Assembly: GCA_003447535.1 (NCBI GenBank)
Contig: DLYY01000184.1
Span: 1-6,495, forward strand
Length of the DNA: 6,495 nucleotides
Direction: 5' to 3'
Source: Bacteroidota bacterium
GTDB taxonomy: Bacteria > Bacteroidota > Bacteroidia > Chitinophagales > UBA8649
The translations under genes were made by a program, and so were the position numbers. The notes under the pieces were generated by a model that was not told the origin of the DNA, did no database searches, and saw nothing but the letters and a program-made list of their open reading frames with translations. Shown in pieces: positions 1-6,035 of the stretch. Positions within the stretch are counted from its first letter, which is position 1. Every line of letters begins with the position of its first letter.

Positions 1-2
1 AC

Positions 3-638
3 GCATTGGCGCATATAGGACATGAAGTCAATATGACCACTATTGGGATCGTTCGAGGAGAGGAGAGAAGTACGCCAACATTAGATGACTGTAAAGCCAA
101 GGGAATGATTTTGCACTTTGTTTCTCGAAATGAGTTTAGTGAGCGGCATTCATCAGACTTTACGGCATTATGGCTAAATCGATATCCAGAAGCATTGTTT
201 ATTCCCGAAGGAGGAAGCGGTTTCTTAGGGACATTAGGCGTTGCTAACATATTATCAGGTATTGATTTTTCGATGTGCAATCGAGTTGTCTTGCCTGTAG
301 GTAGTGGTGGCACTTATATGGGCCTATTGAAACTTGTGGGCGATAGGTTGTGGGGATATCCAATGGTTTGCGATGCTTCCCTTCCAAGACGTATGCAAGA
401 CTTTCTTCCAATGGCCGATTCGTCTGACATACAATTGGATTACTCTGCGGCAGGCAGAGGATTTGCCAAGCTTCGTCTAGAAGACTTAGAATTTCAAGAT
501 TACTTTCTCAAAGAAAAGGGTGTTTTACTTGACAAAACTTATAATCTAAAGCTTGCTCGACATCTATTTCAAGATGATTCTTGGTCAGGGCATTGGCTTT
601 GGATAAATACAGGTGGCTTACAGGCGGATAGGGATTGA
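3..638 (+). CDS. PLP-dependent ACC deaminase / D-cysteine desulfhydrase family protein, 5' end missing
   Basis: Only the C-terminal 211 residues are present. The frame is already open at the left edge, so an apparent start near base 6 or the ATG at 33 is not the true start. The family is usually about 300 residues, so roughly 90 are missing, including the lysine that binds pyridoxal phosphate. Numbering from the first whole codon, three family motifs are visible: IPEGGSGFLGTLG at 67-79, the glycine-rich phosphate-binding loop PVGSGGTYMGLL at 98-109, and NTGGLQ at 202-207, just before the stop, where the family usually has HTGGLQG. Members deaminate small amino acids such as 1-aminocyclopropane-1-carboxylate or release sulfide from D-cysteine in the cytoplasm. 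Bacteroidota copies are rarely characterised, so the substrate is not assignable here. It converges on the metallo-hydrolase gene to its right. The family call is firm; the exact enzyme is not. Confidence 0.85.
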   Translation, partial: ALAHIGHEVNMTTIGIVRGEERSTPTLDDCKAKGMILHFVSRNEFSERHSSDFTALWLNRYPEALFIPEGGSGFLGTLGVANILSGIDFSMCNRVVLPVGSGGTYMGLLKLVGDRLWGYPMVCDASLPRRMQDFLPMADSSDIQLDYSAAGRGFAKLRLEDLEFQDYFLKEKGVLLDKTYNLKLARHLFQDDSWSGHWLWINTGGLQADRD

Positions 639-698
639 GAAATGCCAGATACTCAATTGTCCAGCGGCATACTTTTTGGGGAAAATATCTTACCCGCA

Positions 699-716
699 GG
701 GAGGGGGTGGATTGGG
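699..716 (+). other. G-rich run between convergent genes (weak G-quadruplex candidate)
   Basis: The 81-base gap between the two convergent genes ends in a run of GGG, GGGGG, GG and GGG separated by one to three bases, unusual in this AT-leaning window. On the plus strand it would lie in the 3' untranslated RNA of the PLP enzyme gene. Only three tracts reach three G, so a three-layer quadruplex would need a bulge; a two-layer one is possible. No convincing hairpin-plus-T terminator is visible in the gap. A function is speculative. Confidence 0.2.
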
Positions 717-719
717 TGC

Positions 720-1571
720 CTACTCCTCAACTCGCAAGATATCAGCAAGTGACATTGTATCACTTGCACGAAAGCCTTTTTCGGTTTGAATAACCCGACT
801 GCATTCAATGACGGGATCATGCTCGTAGAAAAGAATAAAGTTGTTTTCAGCAGCTTCCCCTAAGAAAGCCTCCTTTTCTCGGATGGTTTGTAAAGGATCT
901 ATATCATAACCCATGACCCAAGCTAAAGGAATGTGTGTAGGCGACGGTAACAAATCAGCCATAAATACTAGGGTCTCCTCACCAATTTCTAGATGGGGGA
1001 TGAGCATACCATGTGTATGTCCATCGGCAATGGCAAACCATAACTCGGGAATAATCTCTGTATCGTCATTGACAAATTTCAGCATGCCACTTTCTTTGAT
1101 TGGCAAAATATTTTCCTTGAGGAAAGAAGCGCGCTCCCTAGGATTAGGTTCTGTAGCCCATTTCCAGTGATTTTCTTCGCTCCAATGAATCGCATTAGGA
1201 AACGTTAACTCCAAGTCGCCGTTCGGCCGCTTTTGAACGGCCCCACCGCAATGGTCGAAGTGTAGATGGGTTAAGACAACGTCGGTAATCTCTTCCCTTG
1301 TATATCCCGCACGCGCAATGGAGGCCAACAAATCACCTTCGCCATGGGGTTCAAAGTGCGAGCGGAACTTATCATTTTGTTTGTTTCCCATTCCGGTATC
1401 AATGAGGATAACCTTTCCATGGGCTTCAATGAGAAGGCATCGCATCGCCCAAGTACACCGATTGTTTTTGTCAGCAGGTTGATGTCGATTCCAGAGGGCT
1501 TTGGGTACAACACCAAACATAGCTCCCCCGTCGAGTTTGAAATGTCCCGTATCGATAACGTGCAGATTCAT
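720..1571 (-). CDS. Metallo-beta-lactamase-fold hydrolase (AHL-lactonase-like)
   Basis: This is a complete 283-residue cytoplasmic protein with no signal peptide. The zinc ligands of the fold are all visible: HLHFDH at residues 102-107, a histidine in DGHTHG at 183-188 (H185 or H187), the bridging aspartate D206 in FMADLLPS, and a late histidine H251 in YEHDP. VILIDTG at 54-60 is the usual strand before the active site. The arrangement fits the lactonase-like branch of MBL hydrolases, which open lactones or cleave other esters and phosphodiesters; I cannot tell the substrate. The N-terminal block around residues 17-47 (MFGVVPKALW, then WAMRCLLIE) resembles a family I recall as widespread in Bacteroidota. 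Its ATG shares one base with the ribH stop (TAATG), which suggests translational coupling, so this is the last gene of the pdhA unit. There is no Shine-Dalgarno sequence before the start. Confidence 0.9.
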   Translation of the reverse strand: MNLHVIDTGHFKLDGGAMFGVVPKALWNRHQPADKNNRCTWAMRCLLIEAHGKVILIDTGMGNKQNDKFRSHFEPHGEGDLLASIARAGYTREEITDVVLTHLHFDHCGGAVQKRPNGDLELTFPNAIHWSEENHWKWATEPNPRERASFLKENILPIKESGMLKFVNDDTEIIPELWFAIADGHTHGMLIPHLEIGEETLVFMADLLPSPTHIPLAWVMGYDIDPLQTIREKEAFLGEAAENNFILFYEHDPVIECSRVIQTEKGFRASDTMSLADILRVEE

Positions 1572-2017
1572 TACGCTAGTTTAGATTTGAGTTGAATCAT
1601 TTCCATGAGTGCATGCGCACAATCTTCGCCCTTATGGGACTTTCTTTCTACAGATTCATTGCCCCCTGCTCGAGCCCAAGCTTGATCTCTTGTATTCGTA
1701 GTTAGTACTCCATTAATAACGGGTTTGCCATAATCTAAGGCGAGCGCTGTAAAATGATGAAAAACACTTTGATTGATATAGGCGTCGTGATCGGTTTGCC
1801 CTTTAATTACACAACCCAATGCTATTATTCCATCAAACTGTTCTGAGTCTAAAGCCCATTTCGCCACAAGAGGTAACTCATAAGCACCTGTTACGCTGTA
1901 CGTGGTAATCGAGGAATTTTCTTTTCCATAATCTTCCCTCAAGGTATTGATGACACCAGCATGAAGGGCAGCTGAAATTTCCTTGTAGTATGAGGCTTCT
2001 ATAATGGCAATTCGCAT
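1571..2017 (-). CDS. ribH: 6,7-dimethyl-8-ribityllumazine synthase (riboflavin synthase beta subunit)
   Basis: Lumazine synthase condenses 5-amino-6-ribitylaminouracil with 3,4-dihydroxy-2-butanone 4-phosphate in the penultimate step of riboflavin synthesis. The 148-residue protein shows the family blocks in order: RIAIIEASY at 2-10, GAYELP at 44-49 (GAFEIP in others), ALGCVIKGQTDH at 66-77 with the catalytic histidine H77, PVINGVLTT at 99-107, QAWARAG at 112-118 and HKGEDC at 128-133. It is odd in three ways. It starts almost directly at the first core strand, lacking the roughly 12-residue tail seen in Bacillus subtilis RibH. Asn102 replaces the aromatic residue (Phe113 in B. subtilis). About five extra residues precede K129. 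The start is decided by sequence: no ATG, GTG or TTG lies between it and an in-frame TAA at 2051-2053. It follows the TPR gene by 20 bases and overlaps the hydrolase gene by one. Confidence 0.93.
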   Translation of the reverse strand: MRIAIIEASYYKEISAALHAGVINTLREDYGKENSSITTYSVTGAYELPLVAKWALDSEQFDGIIALGCVIKGQTDHDAYINQSVFHHFTALALDYGKPVINGVLTTNTRDQAWARAGGNESVERKSHKGEDCAHALMEMIQLKSKLA

Positions 2018-2037
2018 TGCAGGGCAAAATCTATTGA

Positions 2038-2772
2038 TTACTTGGTGTAGTTAAGTAGACCGTCGATAGAATACTCTGCAACACGTCCACCCGCATCATA
2101 TTGAAGATAGAGATGGTGATCTGGAAATGCATTGATTTCTTGGCATCTGCTATGGGCAGAAGGCATATCATTGATATGGATATGATAGAGCGCATCTTTA
2201 AGCAAAAGCGATAATAAGATCTTAGGACGGTCTGTTGGCGCATTGGCGATTGCCTCATCATAATGCATACCTGCAGATTCCATATCTCCCTGACTTGATA
2301 CAATATCACCTTCTAGAGAATGTTGTATCCAAGAATAACCCTCTGGAGCCTCCCATGCATTGAGGAAAGAGAGTGCTTCGTCATAATTCCCGTTGTCAAA
2401 CTCGCGTGTGGCGGCTAGGAGTTGAGCACTTTTCTCGGGTGCATTTTCTATACCTGCAGGTATCGTATTAAAATACCCAGCAACTTTACTTGCATTTGTT
2501 AAAGAACTGTCGTTAGCATAAGCCTCTCCGAATTCACCACTTCCACCAGCGGACATGCCATTAGCAAGCTCATCAGCGGTATTTTTGTTTGACATAAACA
2601 TGAAGACGGCCACAACGATACCTATGGCTAGTACACCAAGTATCATCATTTTATTGTCCTCATATAATTTGCCTAAACCTTCAGCCTCATCATTGGACGA
2701 ATTGACTTGAGTTTCTTCAACTTGATGTTGAGTATTTTCTTGATTGTCTTTAGGTGTCTTATCGTTTGCCAT
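2038..2772 (-). CDS. Membrane-anchored TPR-like protein (ribH/recF neighbourhood type, YfgM-like layout)
   Basis: This 244-residue protein has a polar, acidic N-terminal stretch (residues 1-40, rich in Asp, Glu, Gln and Asn), one hydrophobic segment at about 41-60 (MMILGVLAIGIVVAVFMFM) and a C-terminal helical part. There is no cleavable signal peptide, so it should sit in the inner membrane with its helical domain outside the cytoplasm. Helix pairs resembling degenerate tetratricopeptide repeats lie at about 115-148 (FDNGNYDEALSFL), 149-180 (SQGDMESAGMHYDEAI) and 184-215. This layout matches an anchored TPR protein that I recall beside ribH and recF in many Bacteroidota, and resembles YfgM of E. 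coli, which binds the SecYEG translocon and periplasmic chaperones. A role in handling exported proteins is by analogy only. It lies 21 bases after pdhA and 20 before ribH. Confidence 0.8.
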   Translation of the reverse strand: MANDKTPKDNQENTQHQVEETQVNSSNDEAEGLGKLYEDNKMMILGVLAIGIVVAVFMFMSNKNTADELANGMSAGGSGEFGEAYANDSSLTNASKVAGYFNTIPAGIENAPEKSAQLLAATREFDNGNYDEALSFLNAWEAPEGYSWIQHSLEGDIVSSQGDMESAGMHYDEAIANAPTDRPKILLSLLLKDALYHIHINDMPSAHSRCQEINAFPDHHLYLQYDAGGRVAEYSIDGLLNYTK

Positions 2773-2793
2773 TGTACGTTAATTTACAATTGA

Positions 2794-3801
2794 TTAGAAA
2801 TCATCAGTTAAAAATGGATATTCATCTTGATATATATCCTTATACACTTCTGTGTTATCCGGCCAAGGACTGTTTTCAGCAAATTCTATGCAATCTGCAA
2901 CTTCTTCTTTTACGGCTTGATCGATGGCTTTAATTACATCTTCTTTTACTTTAAAGGTCTCAAGGAGATAACCTTTTACCGTTTGGATTGGATCTTGATC
3001 GCGAAAGCTGCTAAGCTCTTCACGTGTTCTGTATTTCTGAGGGTCAGACATTGAGTGTCCTTTGAAGCGGTAGGTTTTTATTTCCACTAAACTTGGTCCT
3101 TTCCCGCTGCGTGCGTGCTCTATAACTTCAGCCATTGTGTCTGCCACCGCATCCGGATCCATTCCGTCACATACCGGTGTAGGCATCCCTTGATAGGACG
3201 CAATAGATGCAATATTATCGACAACAGTTGTTCGAGCTTGTGAAGTTCCCATGGCATAGCCGTTGTTTTCACAAACAAAAACTACAGGCAGATTCCAGAG
3301 CTTGGCAAGATTGATCGATTCGTGAAGCATTCCCTGCCATGCGGCGCCATCTCCAAACACTGAGACGGTAACACGGTTTGTTTTATTGTATTTATCGGCA
3401 AACGCAATCCCCGCGCCAAGTCCAATCTGACCCCCCACAATTCCGTGTCCTCCGAAGAAGCGATTCTCTTTGTCAAAGAAGTGCATTGAGCCACCCTTTC
3501 CTTTACTACATCCCGTGGCTTTACCATACAGCTCTGCCATGGCTTCTCTCATAGACAATCCTTTGGCAATGGCAAGTCCGTGGTCTCGGTATGCTGTAAT
3601 GAGATTGTCATCTTTGTCCATTGCTTCCATCATGCCTGAAGCAATCGCTTCTTGACCGATGTAGAGGTGACAAAATCCTCGTATTTTTTGTTGTCCGTAT
3701 AAAGAACCCGCTTTCTCTTCGAAACGACGAAGTCTAAGCATTAATTCATACCATGCTATGTAGGTTTCTTTGGAACGTGGTAATTTAACTTTGTTGGCCA
3801 T
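2794..3801 (-). CDS. pdhA: Pyruvate dehydrogenase E1 component, alpha subunit
   Basis: The alpha chain of the heterodimeric E1 decarboxylates pyruvate with thiamine diphosphate and passes the acetyl group to lipoyl-E2, feeding acetyl-CoA to the citric acid cycle in the cytoplasm. The 335-residue protein is full length for this type. Visible motifs are FCHLYIGQEA at 43-52, YRDHG at 71-75, GGHGIVGGQIGLGAG at 117-131, the thiamine-diphosphate motif opening with GDG at 150-152 and closing with NN at 179-180, and the loop YRFKGHSMSDP at 244-254 that carries the phosphorylated serines in mitochondrial homologues. Branched-chain 2-oxo acid E1-alpha is the main alternative, but overall similarity favours pyruvate. 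It heads the leftward unit and is not followed by an E2 or E1-beta gene, as would be usual; the rest of the complex must be encoded elsewhere. Confidence 0.95.
   Translation of the reverse strand: MANKVKLPRSKETYIAWYELMLRLRRFEEKAGSLYGQQKIRGFCHLYIGQEAIASGMMEAMDKDDNLITAYRDHGLAIAKGLSMREAMAELYGKATGCSKGKGGSMHFFDKENRFFGGHGIVGGQIGLGAGIAFADKYNKTNRVTVSVFGDGAAWQGMLHESINLAKLWNLPVVFVCENNGYAMGTSQARTTVVDNIASIASYQGMPTPVCDGMDPDAVADTMAEVIEHARSGKGPSLVEIKTYRFKGHSMSDPQKYRTREELSSFRDQDPIQTVKGYLLETFKVKEDVIKAIDQAVKEEVADCIEFAENSPWPDNTEVYKDIYQDEYPFLTDDF
3786..3793 (+). promoter_or_regulatory. Candidate recF promoter -7 box inside the start of pdhA
   Basis: TAACTTTG matches the Bacteroidota housekeeping -7 consensus TAnnTTTG. 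Transcription would begin near base 3800, giving recF a leader of about 35 bases. The box lies within codons 3-6 of pdhA on the opposite strand. A TTTG at 3769-3772 could be the -33 element, but the spacer is only 13 bases against a usual 17-23, so support is partial. Confidence 0.35.
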
Positions 3802-3810
3802 GGTTAAAAC

Positions 3811-3823
3811 ATCAAAAATTGAT
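3811..3823. promoter_or_regulatory. Perfect 13-base dyad in the pdhA-recF divergent gap (candidate operator)
   Basis: The arms ATCAA and TTGAT are exact inverted repeats around AAA. The dyad takes up over a third of the 33-base gap and sits where transcription of pdhA would begin if the -7 box at 3827-3834 is used. It also lies in the expected leader of recF. A bound regulator could affect both genes. Short AT-rich dyads also arise by chance, so this is only a candidate. Confidence 0.3.
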
Positions 3824-3826
3824 ACT

Positions 3827-3834
3827 CAAAAGTA
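3827..3834 (-). promoter_or_regulatory. Candidate pdhA promoter -7 box
   Basis: Read on the minus strand this is TACTTTTG, an exact fit to the Bacteroidota -7 consensus TAnnTTTG. It lies 25 bases before the pdhA start codon, so the leader would be about 20 bases, and it directly abuts the recF start codon on the other strand. I do not see a good TTG-type -33 element at the expected distance, which would fall inside recF codons. Confidence 0.45.
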
Positions 3835-4914
3835 ATGTTTCTTAAAGAACTACACCTAAAGCATTTTAAGTCGCATGCATCCTTGGATGTTGATTTTACA
3901 AAACGTATTTCATTGATATGTGGTGTGAATGGTTCGGGTAAAACGAACGTGCTGGATGCTTTAGGCTTGATTGGAAGGGGAAAACCCTTTTTTGCGGAGT
4001 CTGATTTACGGTGTATTCAAGATGGAGCAAACTTCTTTCGAGTAGAGGGAATGGTAGATGATAATGAAGGGCTGCTGAAGAATATTCTTGTTTTTCATGA
4101 TGGCAGTAAAAAACAAATTCAGCTCGACCGAGAGGAGGTGATGAGTCGTTCGAGTATGGCATCTTGGTTTCCAATGCTGATGCATAGTCCTTATAGTTTT
4201 CGGCTGATCACAGGTGGGTCAGAAGAGCGCCGACGTTGGATGGATAGGATATTATCAATGATTGACCCATCATATCTAAGCCATCGATTGAATTATCAAA
4301 AGGTACTCAACCAACGCACAGAATTTGTCAAGAAGAATGGCATGACTTCTCATCAACCTGTAACAGAGTTGTTGGATGTTTATGATGAGCAACTTTTTGA
4401 TTTGGGTAAATCACTCTTTGACCAGCGTTGGCTCTTTGTTCAAGGCCTTAAAGAAATCTTCGACCAAACGGTTGATCAATTTGAGTTTGCCGGCCGAAAT
4501 TTGCAGTTTGATTATCTGAGTGTTTATCATCGTGATGATCCCAAAACTCAACAACGAAAGGCTCGTTCAAATGATTTGCGGCTTGGTCGCTCGACTTGGG
4601 GAGTCCATCGTGATGACTTACAGTTTACTTTGAAGGAGAGTAAACTGCGATGGGAGGCATCGCAAGGCCAACAGAAAGTATTTCTATTAGCTATGCTCTT
4701 TGCAGCAGCTCAATATGTTGAATCCCGTTCAGGCAAGACTCCATTGCTTCTATTCGATGATGTTTTTGATCGTTTAGATGAGCATCGCCAAAACCTATTT
4801 GCTCAATCCATTGATAACATTGAGAATCAGGTATTGCTTACCCATACATCGAAAAATTATCCGGCATCATTTTGTGATCGAATTGGGATTTTTGATTTGA
4901 CTCCATTAACTTGA
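3835..4914 (+). CDS. recF: DNA replication and repair protein RecF
   Basis: RecF is an SMC-like ATPase that acts with RecO and RecR to load RecA at single-strand gaps and stalled forks. The 359-residue length is normal. The N-terminus LKELHLKHFKSH is the family's usual first strand, which fixes the start. Walker A is G30-T37 (GVNGSGKT). The RecF block SFRLITGGSEERRRWMDRIL is at 121-140, GVHRDDL at 256-262, the ABC signature SQGQQK at 276-281, Walker B LLLFDD at 304-309 followed by the D-loop VFDRLDEHR to 318, and the switch histidine H337. All catalytic residues are present. It heads the rightward unit, diverging from pdhA with 33 bases between the start codons, and is followed after four bases by dciA. 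There is no dnaA or dnaN beside it, unlike in many other phyla. No Shine-Dalgarno sequence precedes the start. Confidence 0.96.
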   Translation: MFLKELHLKHFKSHASLDVDFTKRISLICGVNGSGKTNVLDALGLIGRGKPFFAESDLRCIQDGANFFRVEGMVDDNEGLLKNILVFHDGSKKQIQLDREEVMSRSSMASWFPMLMHSPYSFRLITGGSEERRRWMDRILSMIDPSYLSHRLNYQKVLNQRTEFVKKNGMTSHQPVTELLDVYDEQLFDLGKSLFDQRWLFVQGLKEIFDQTVDQFEFAGRNLQFDYLSVYHRDDPKTQQRKARSNDLRLGRSTWGVHRDDLQFTLKESKLRWEASQGQQKVFLLAMLFAAAQYVESRSGKTPLLLFDDVFDRLDEHRQNLFAQSIDNIENQVLLTHTSKNYPASFCDRIGIFDLTPLT

Positions 4915-4918
4915 GGCG

Positions 4919-5194
4919 GTGAAATCCTTAGAAGAGTTATTTGGCGATTATGCCCAGAAACCAGAATTAGATGGCAAGCTGAAAGAGACACGAATTCGTC
5001 AAGCTTGGGCCTCGATAGCTGGAGAGTATATCGATAAGTACACAACCTATCTGAGACTGCGGGATGATAGTTTACTGGTTGAGATTAATGATAGCACCTT
5101 GCGTCATGAACTTTTTCTTCACAAAGAAGAGGTTCTAGAAAAGGTAAATGCTTTTTTAGGTGAGCAGTTAGTCAATCATATTCAAATACGATAA
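4919..5194 (+). CDS. dciA: DUF721 / DciA-like protein (replicative helicase loader family)
   Basis: This 91-residue protein consists of little more than the DUF721 domain. Characteristic positions are an N-terminal helix (SLEELFGDYAQ), R25 to G35 with W30 in IRQAWASIAG, the strand pair TTYLRLRDDSLLVEI at 42-56, then STLRHEL at 59-65, followed by a helix and the closing strand HIQIR. DciA proteins load the replicative helicase DnaB in bacteria that lack DnaC or DnaI; that function is established in a few Proteobacteria and inferred here. The start is GTG, and an in-frame TAA lies four codons upstream with no other start between, so it is well constrained. A GAGG lies very close before it. It is four bases after recF and directly abuts the next gene, so it should be cotranscribed with both. 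Confidence 0.87.
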   Translation: MKSLEELFGDYAQKPELDGKLKETRIRQAWASIAGEYIDKYTTYLRLRDDSLLVEINDSTLRHELFLHKEEVLEKVNAFLGEQLVNHIQIR

Positions 5195-6031
5195 ATGCTT
5201 ATTCGCGGATTATTTTTTGTCATGTGTTGCTTGGTGGTTTCTCTCGTCCAGGCTCAAGATAGCGCTAAGGTTAACTTGGCAGGTGAGTCAGTTGAGCTCA
5301 GTGATGGCACCCTTCTCTTTAACTTTTCATCGCTTGATGGTGCATCCATTGAAAATGATGGATTAAGTTCTGCTGATTCGGCGCGTATTGAGTTCTTATT
5401 GCTCCGAGCTCAATTAGAGATTGATACAGACAACTTTAGCAAGGCTCAAAAATTTCTTAAGAAGGTCCTTCGTTTGGATGAAAACAATGGAGAGGCGTTG
5501 CGCAATCTCGGGGATATTTATGCCTTTCAAAAAAAGTATAAAGATGCTGTGATATACTACCTCAAATGCCTTCCGCTTCTTGACTCTGCAGTTATGGCAT
5601 ACTACAATTTAGGTCAAACCTATATGCGTATGGAGCGATGTCAAGATGCGCTAGAATGCTTTACGATACTGCATCAATTGGACGACGCACCGAAAAACAC
5701 CTTGATGAGCTTAGCCCAGGCCAATGGTGCATGTGGTAATCTGCATGCGGCACTTGGAAACCTTAGTGACTATTTACACAGGAATCCAACTTCATTACCT
5801 GAGTTAAGATACCGAGCTCAAATCTATATGGAGGTTGGATTTTTTGCTGATGCGCTAGCAGACTTAGATCTCTATCTAACCGCTGTAGATGATGCCAAGA
5901 GTTACTATTTAAGGGGACTCGCAAGAATCCAAGGAGGTAAGGATCTTATTGATGCCTGTGAGGATTTTGTTCGATCGAGGGATTTGGGGAATTTTGAGGC
6001 AGAGCGAGCGCTAAAAAAATATTGCGAGTAG
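5195..6031 (+). CDS. Exported tetratricopeptide repeat protein
   Basis: The 278-residue protein begins with a signal peptide: Arg4, a hydrophobic core at about 6-17 and probable cleavage after VQA at residue 20. Two cysteines at 11-12 do not form a lipobox, so it is more likely soluble in the periplasm than a lipoprotein. About six helix pairs follow. The clearest TPR units are at about 98-131 (EALRNLGDIYAFQKKYKDAV), 132-165 (AYYNLGQTYMRMERCQDALE) and 200-233 (RYRAQIYMEVGFFADALADL); those at 64-97, 166-199 and 234-267 are weaker. The end (DACEDFVRSRDLGNFEAERA, then LKKYC) is a form often seen in Bacteroidota TPR proteins. Such repeats bind protein partners; the partner is unknown. Its ATG immediately follows the dciA stop (TAAATG), so it is probably translationally coupled. 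Its presence after two DNA-metabolism genes gives no clear hint of role. Confidence 0.85.
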   Translation: MLIRGLFFVMCCLVVSLVQAQDSAKVNLAGESVELSDGTLLFNFSSLDGASIENDGLSSADSARIEFLLLRAQLEIDTDNFSKAQKFLKKVLRLDENNGEALRNLGDIYAFQKKYKDAVIYYLKCLPLLDSAVMAYYNLGQTYMRMERCQDALECFTILHQLDDAPKNTLMSLAQANGACGNLHAALGNLSDYLHRNPTSLPELRYRAQIYMEVGFFADALADLDLYLTAVDDAKSYYLRGLARIQGGKDLIDACEDFVRSRDLGNFEAERALKKYCE

Positions 6032-6035
6032 TATT

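Noticed and set aside
642..677. Inverted repeat ATGCC...GGCAT followed by a short T run, as a possible terminator for the PLP gene
   Set aside because: The stem is only five base pairs with a 19-base loop and the T run is five long, which is too weak to call a terminator.
913..1170. Plus-strand open frame of 85 codons opposite the metallo-hydrolase
   Set aside because: It lies wholly within a gene with all its catalytic motifs on the other strand, and its translation shows no recognisable domain.
1344..1595. Plus-strand open frame of 83 codons across the hydrolase / ribH junction
   Set aside because: It is antisense to two well-supported genes, and no motif or start signal supports it.
2031..2309. 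Minus-strand open frame of 92 codons within the anchored TPR gene
   Set aside because: It is in a different frame of the same strand; the 244-residue frame has a transmembrane segment, helical repeats and operon-like spacing.
3896..4174. Minus-strand open frame of 92 codons opposite recF
   Set aside because: It covers the RecF region just before and after Walker A on the other strand and has composition typical of a shadow frame.
5225..5230. Cysteines in the signal peptide of the exported TPR protein as a lipoprotein attachment site
   Set aside because: The residues before them (FVM) do not fit a lipobox, and they are in the hydrophobic core, not at its end.
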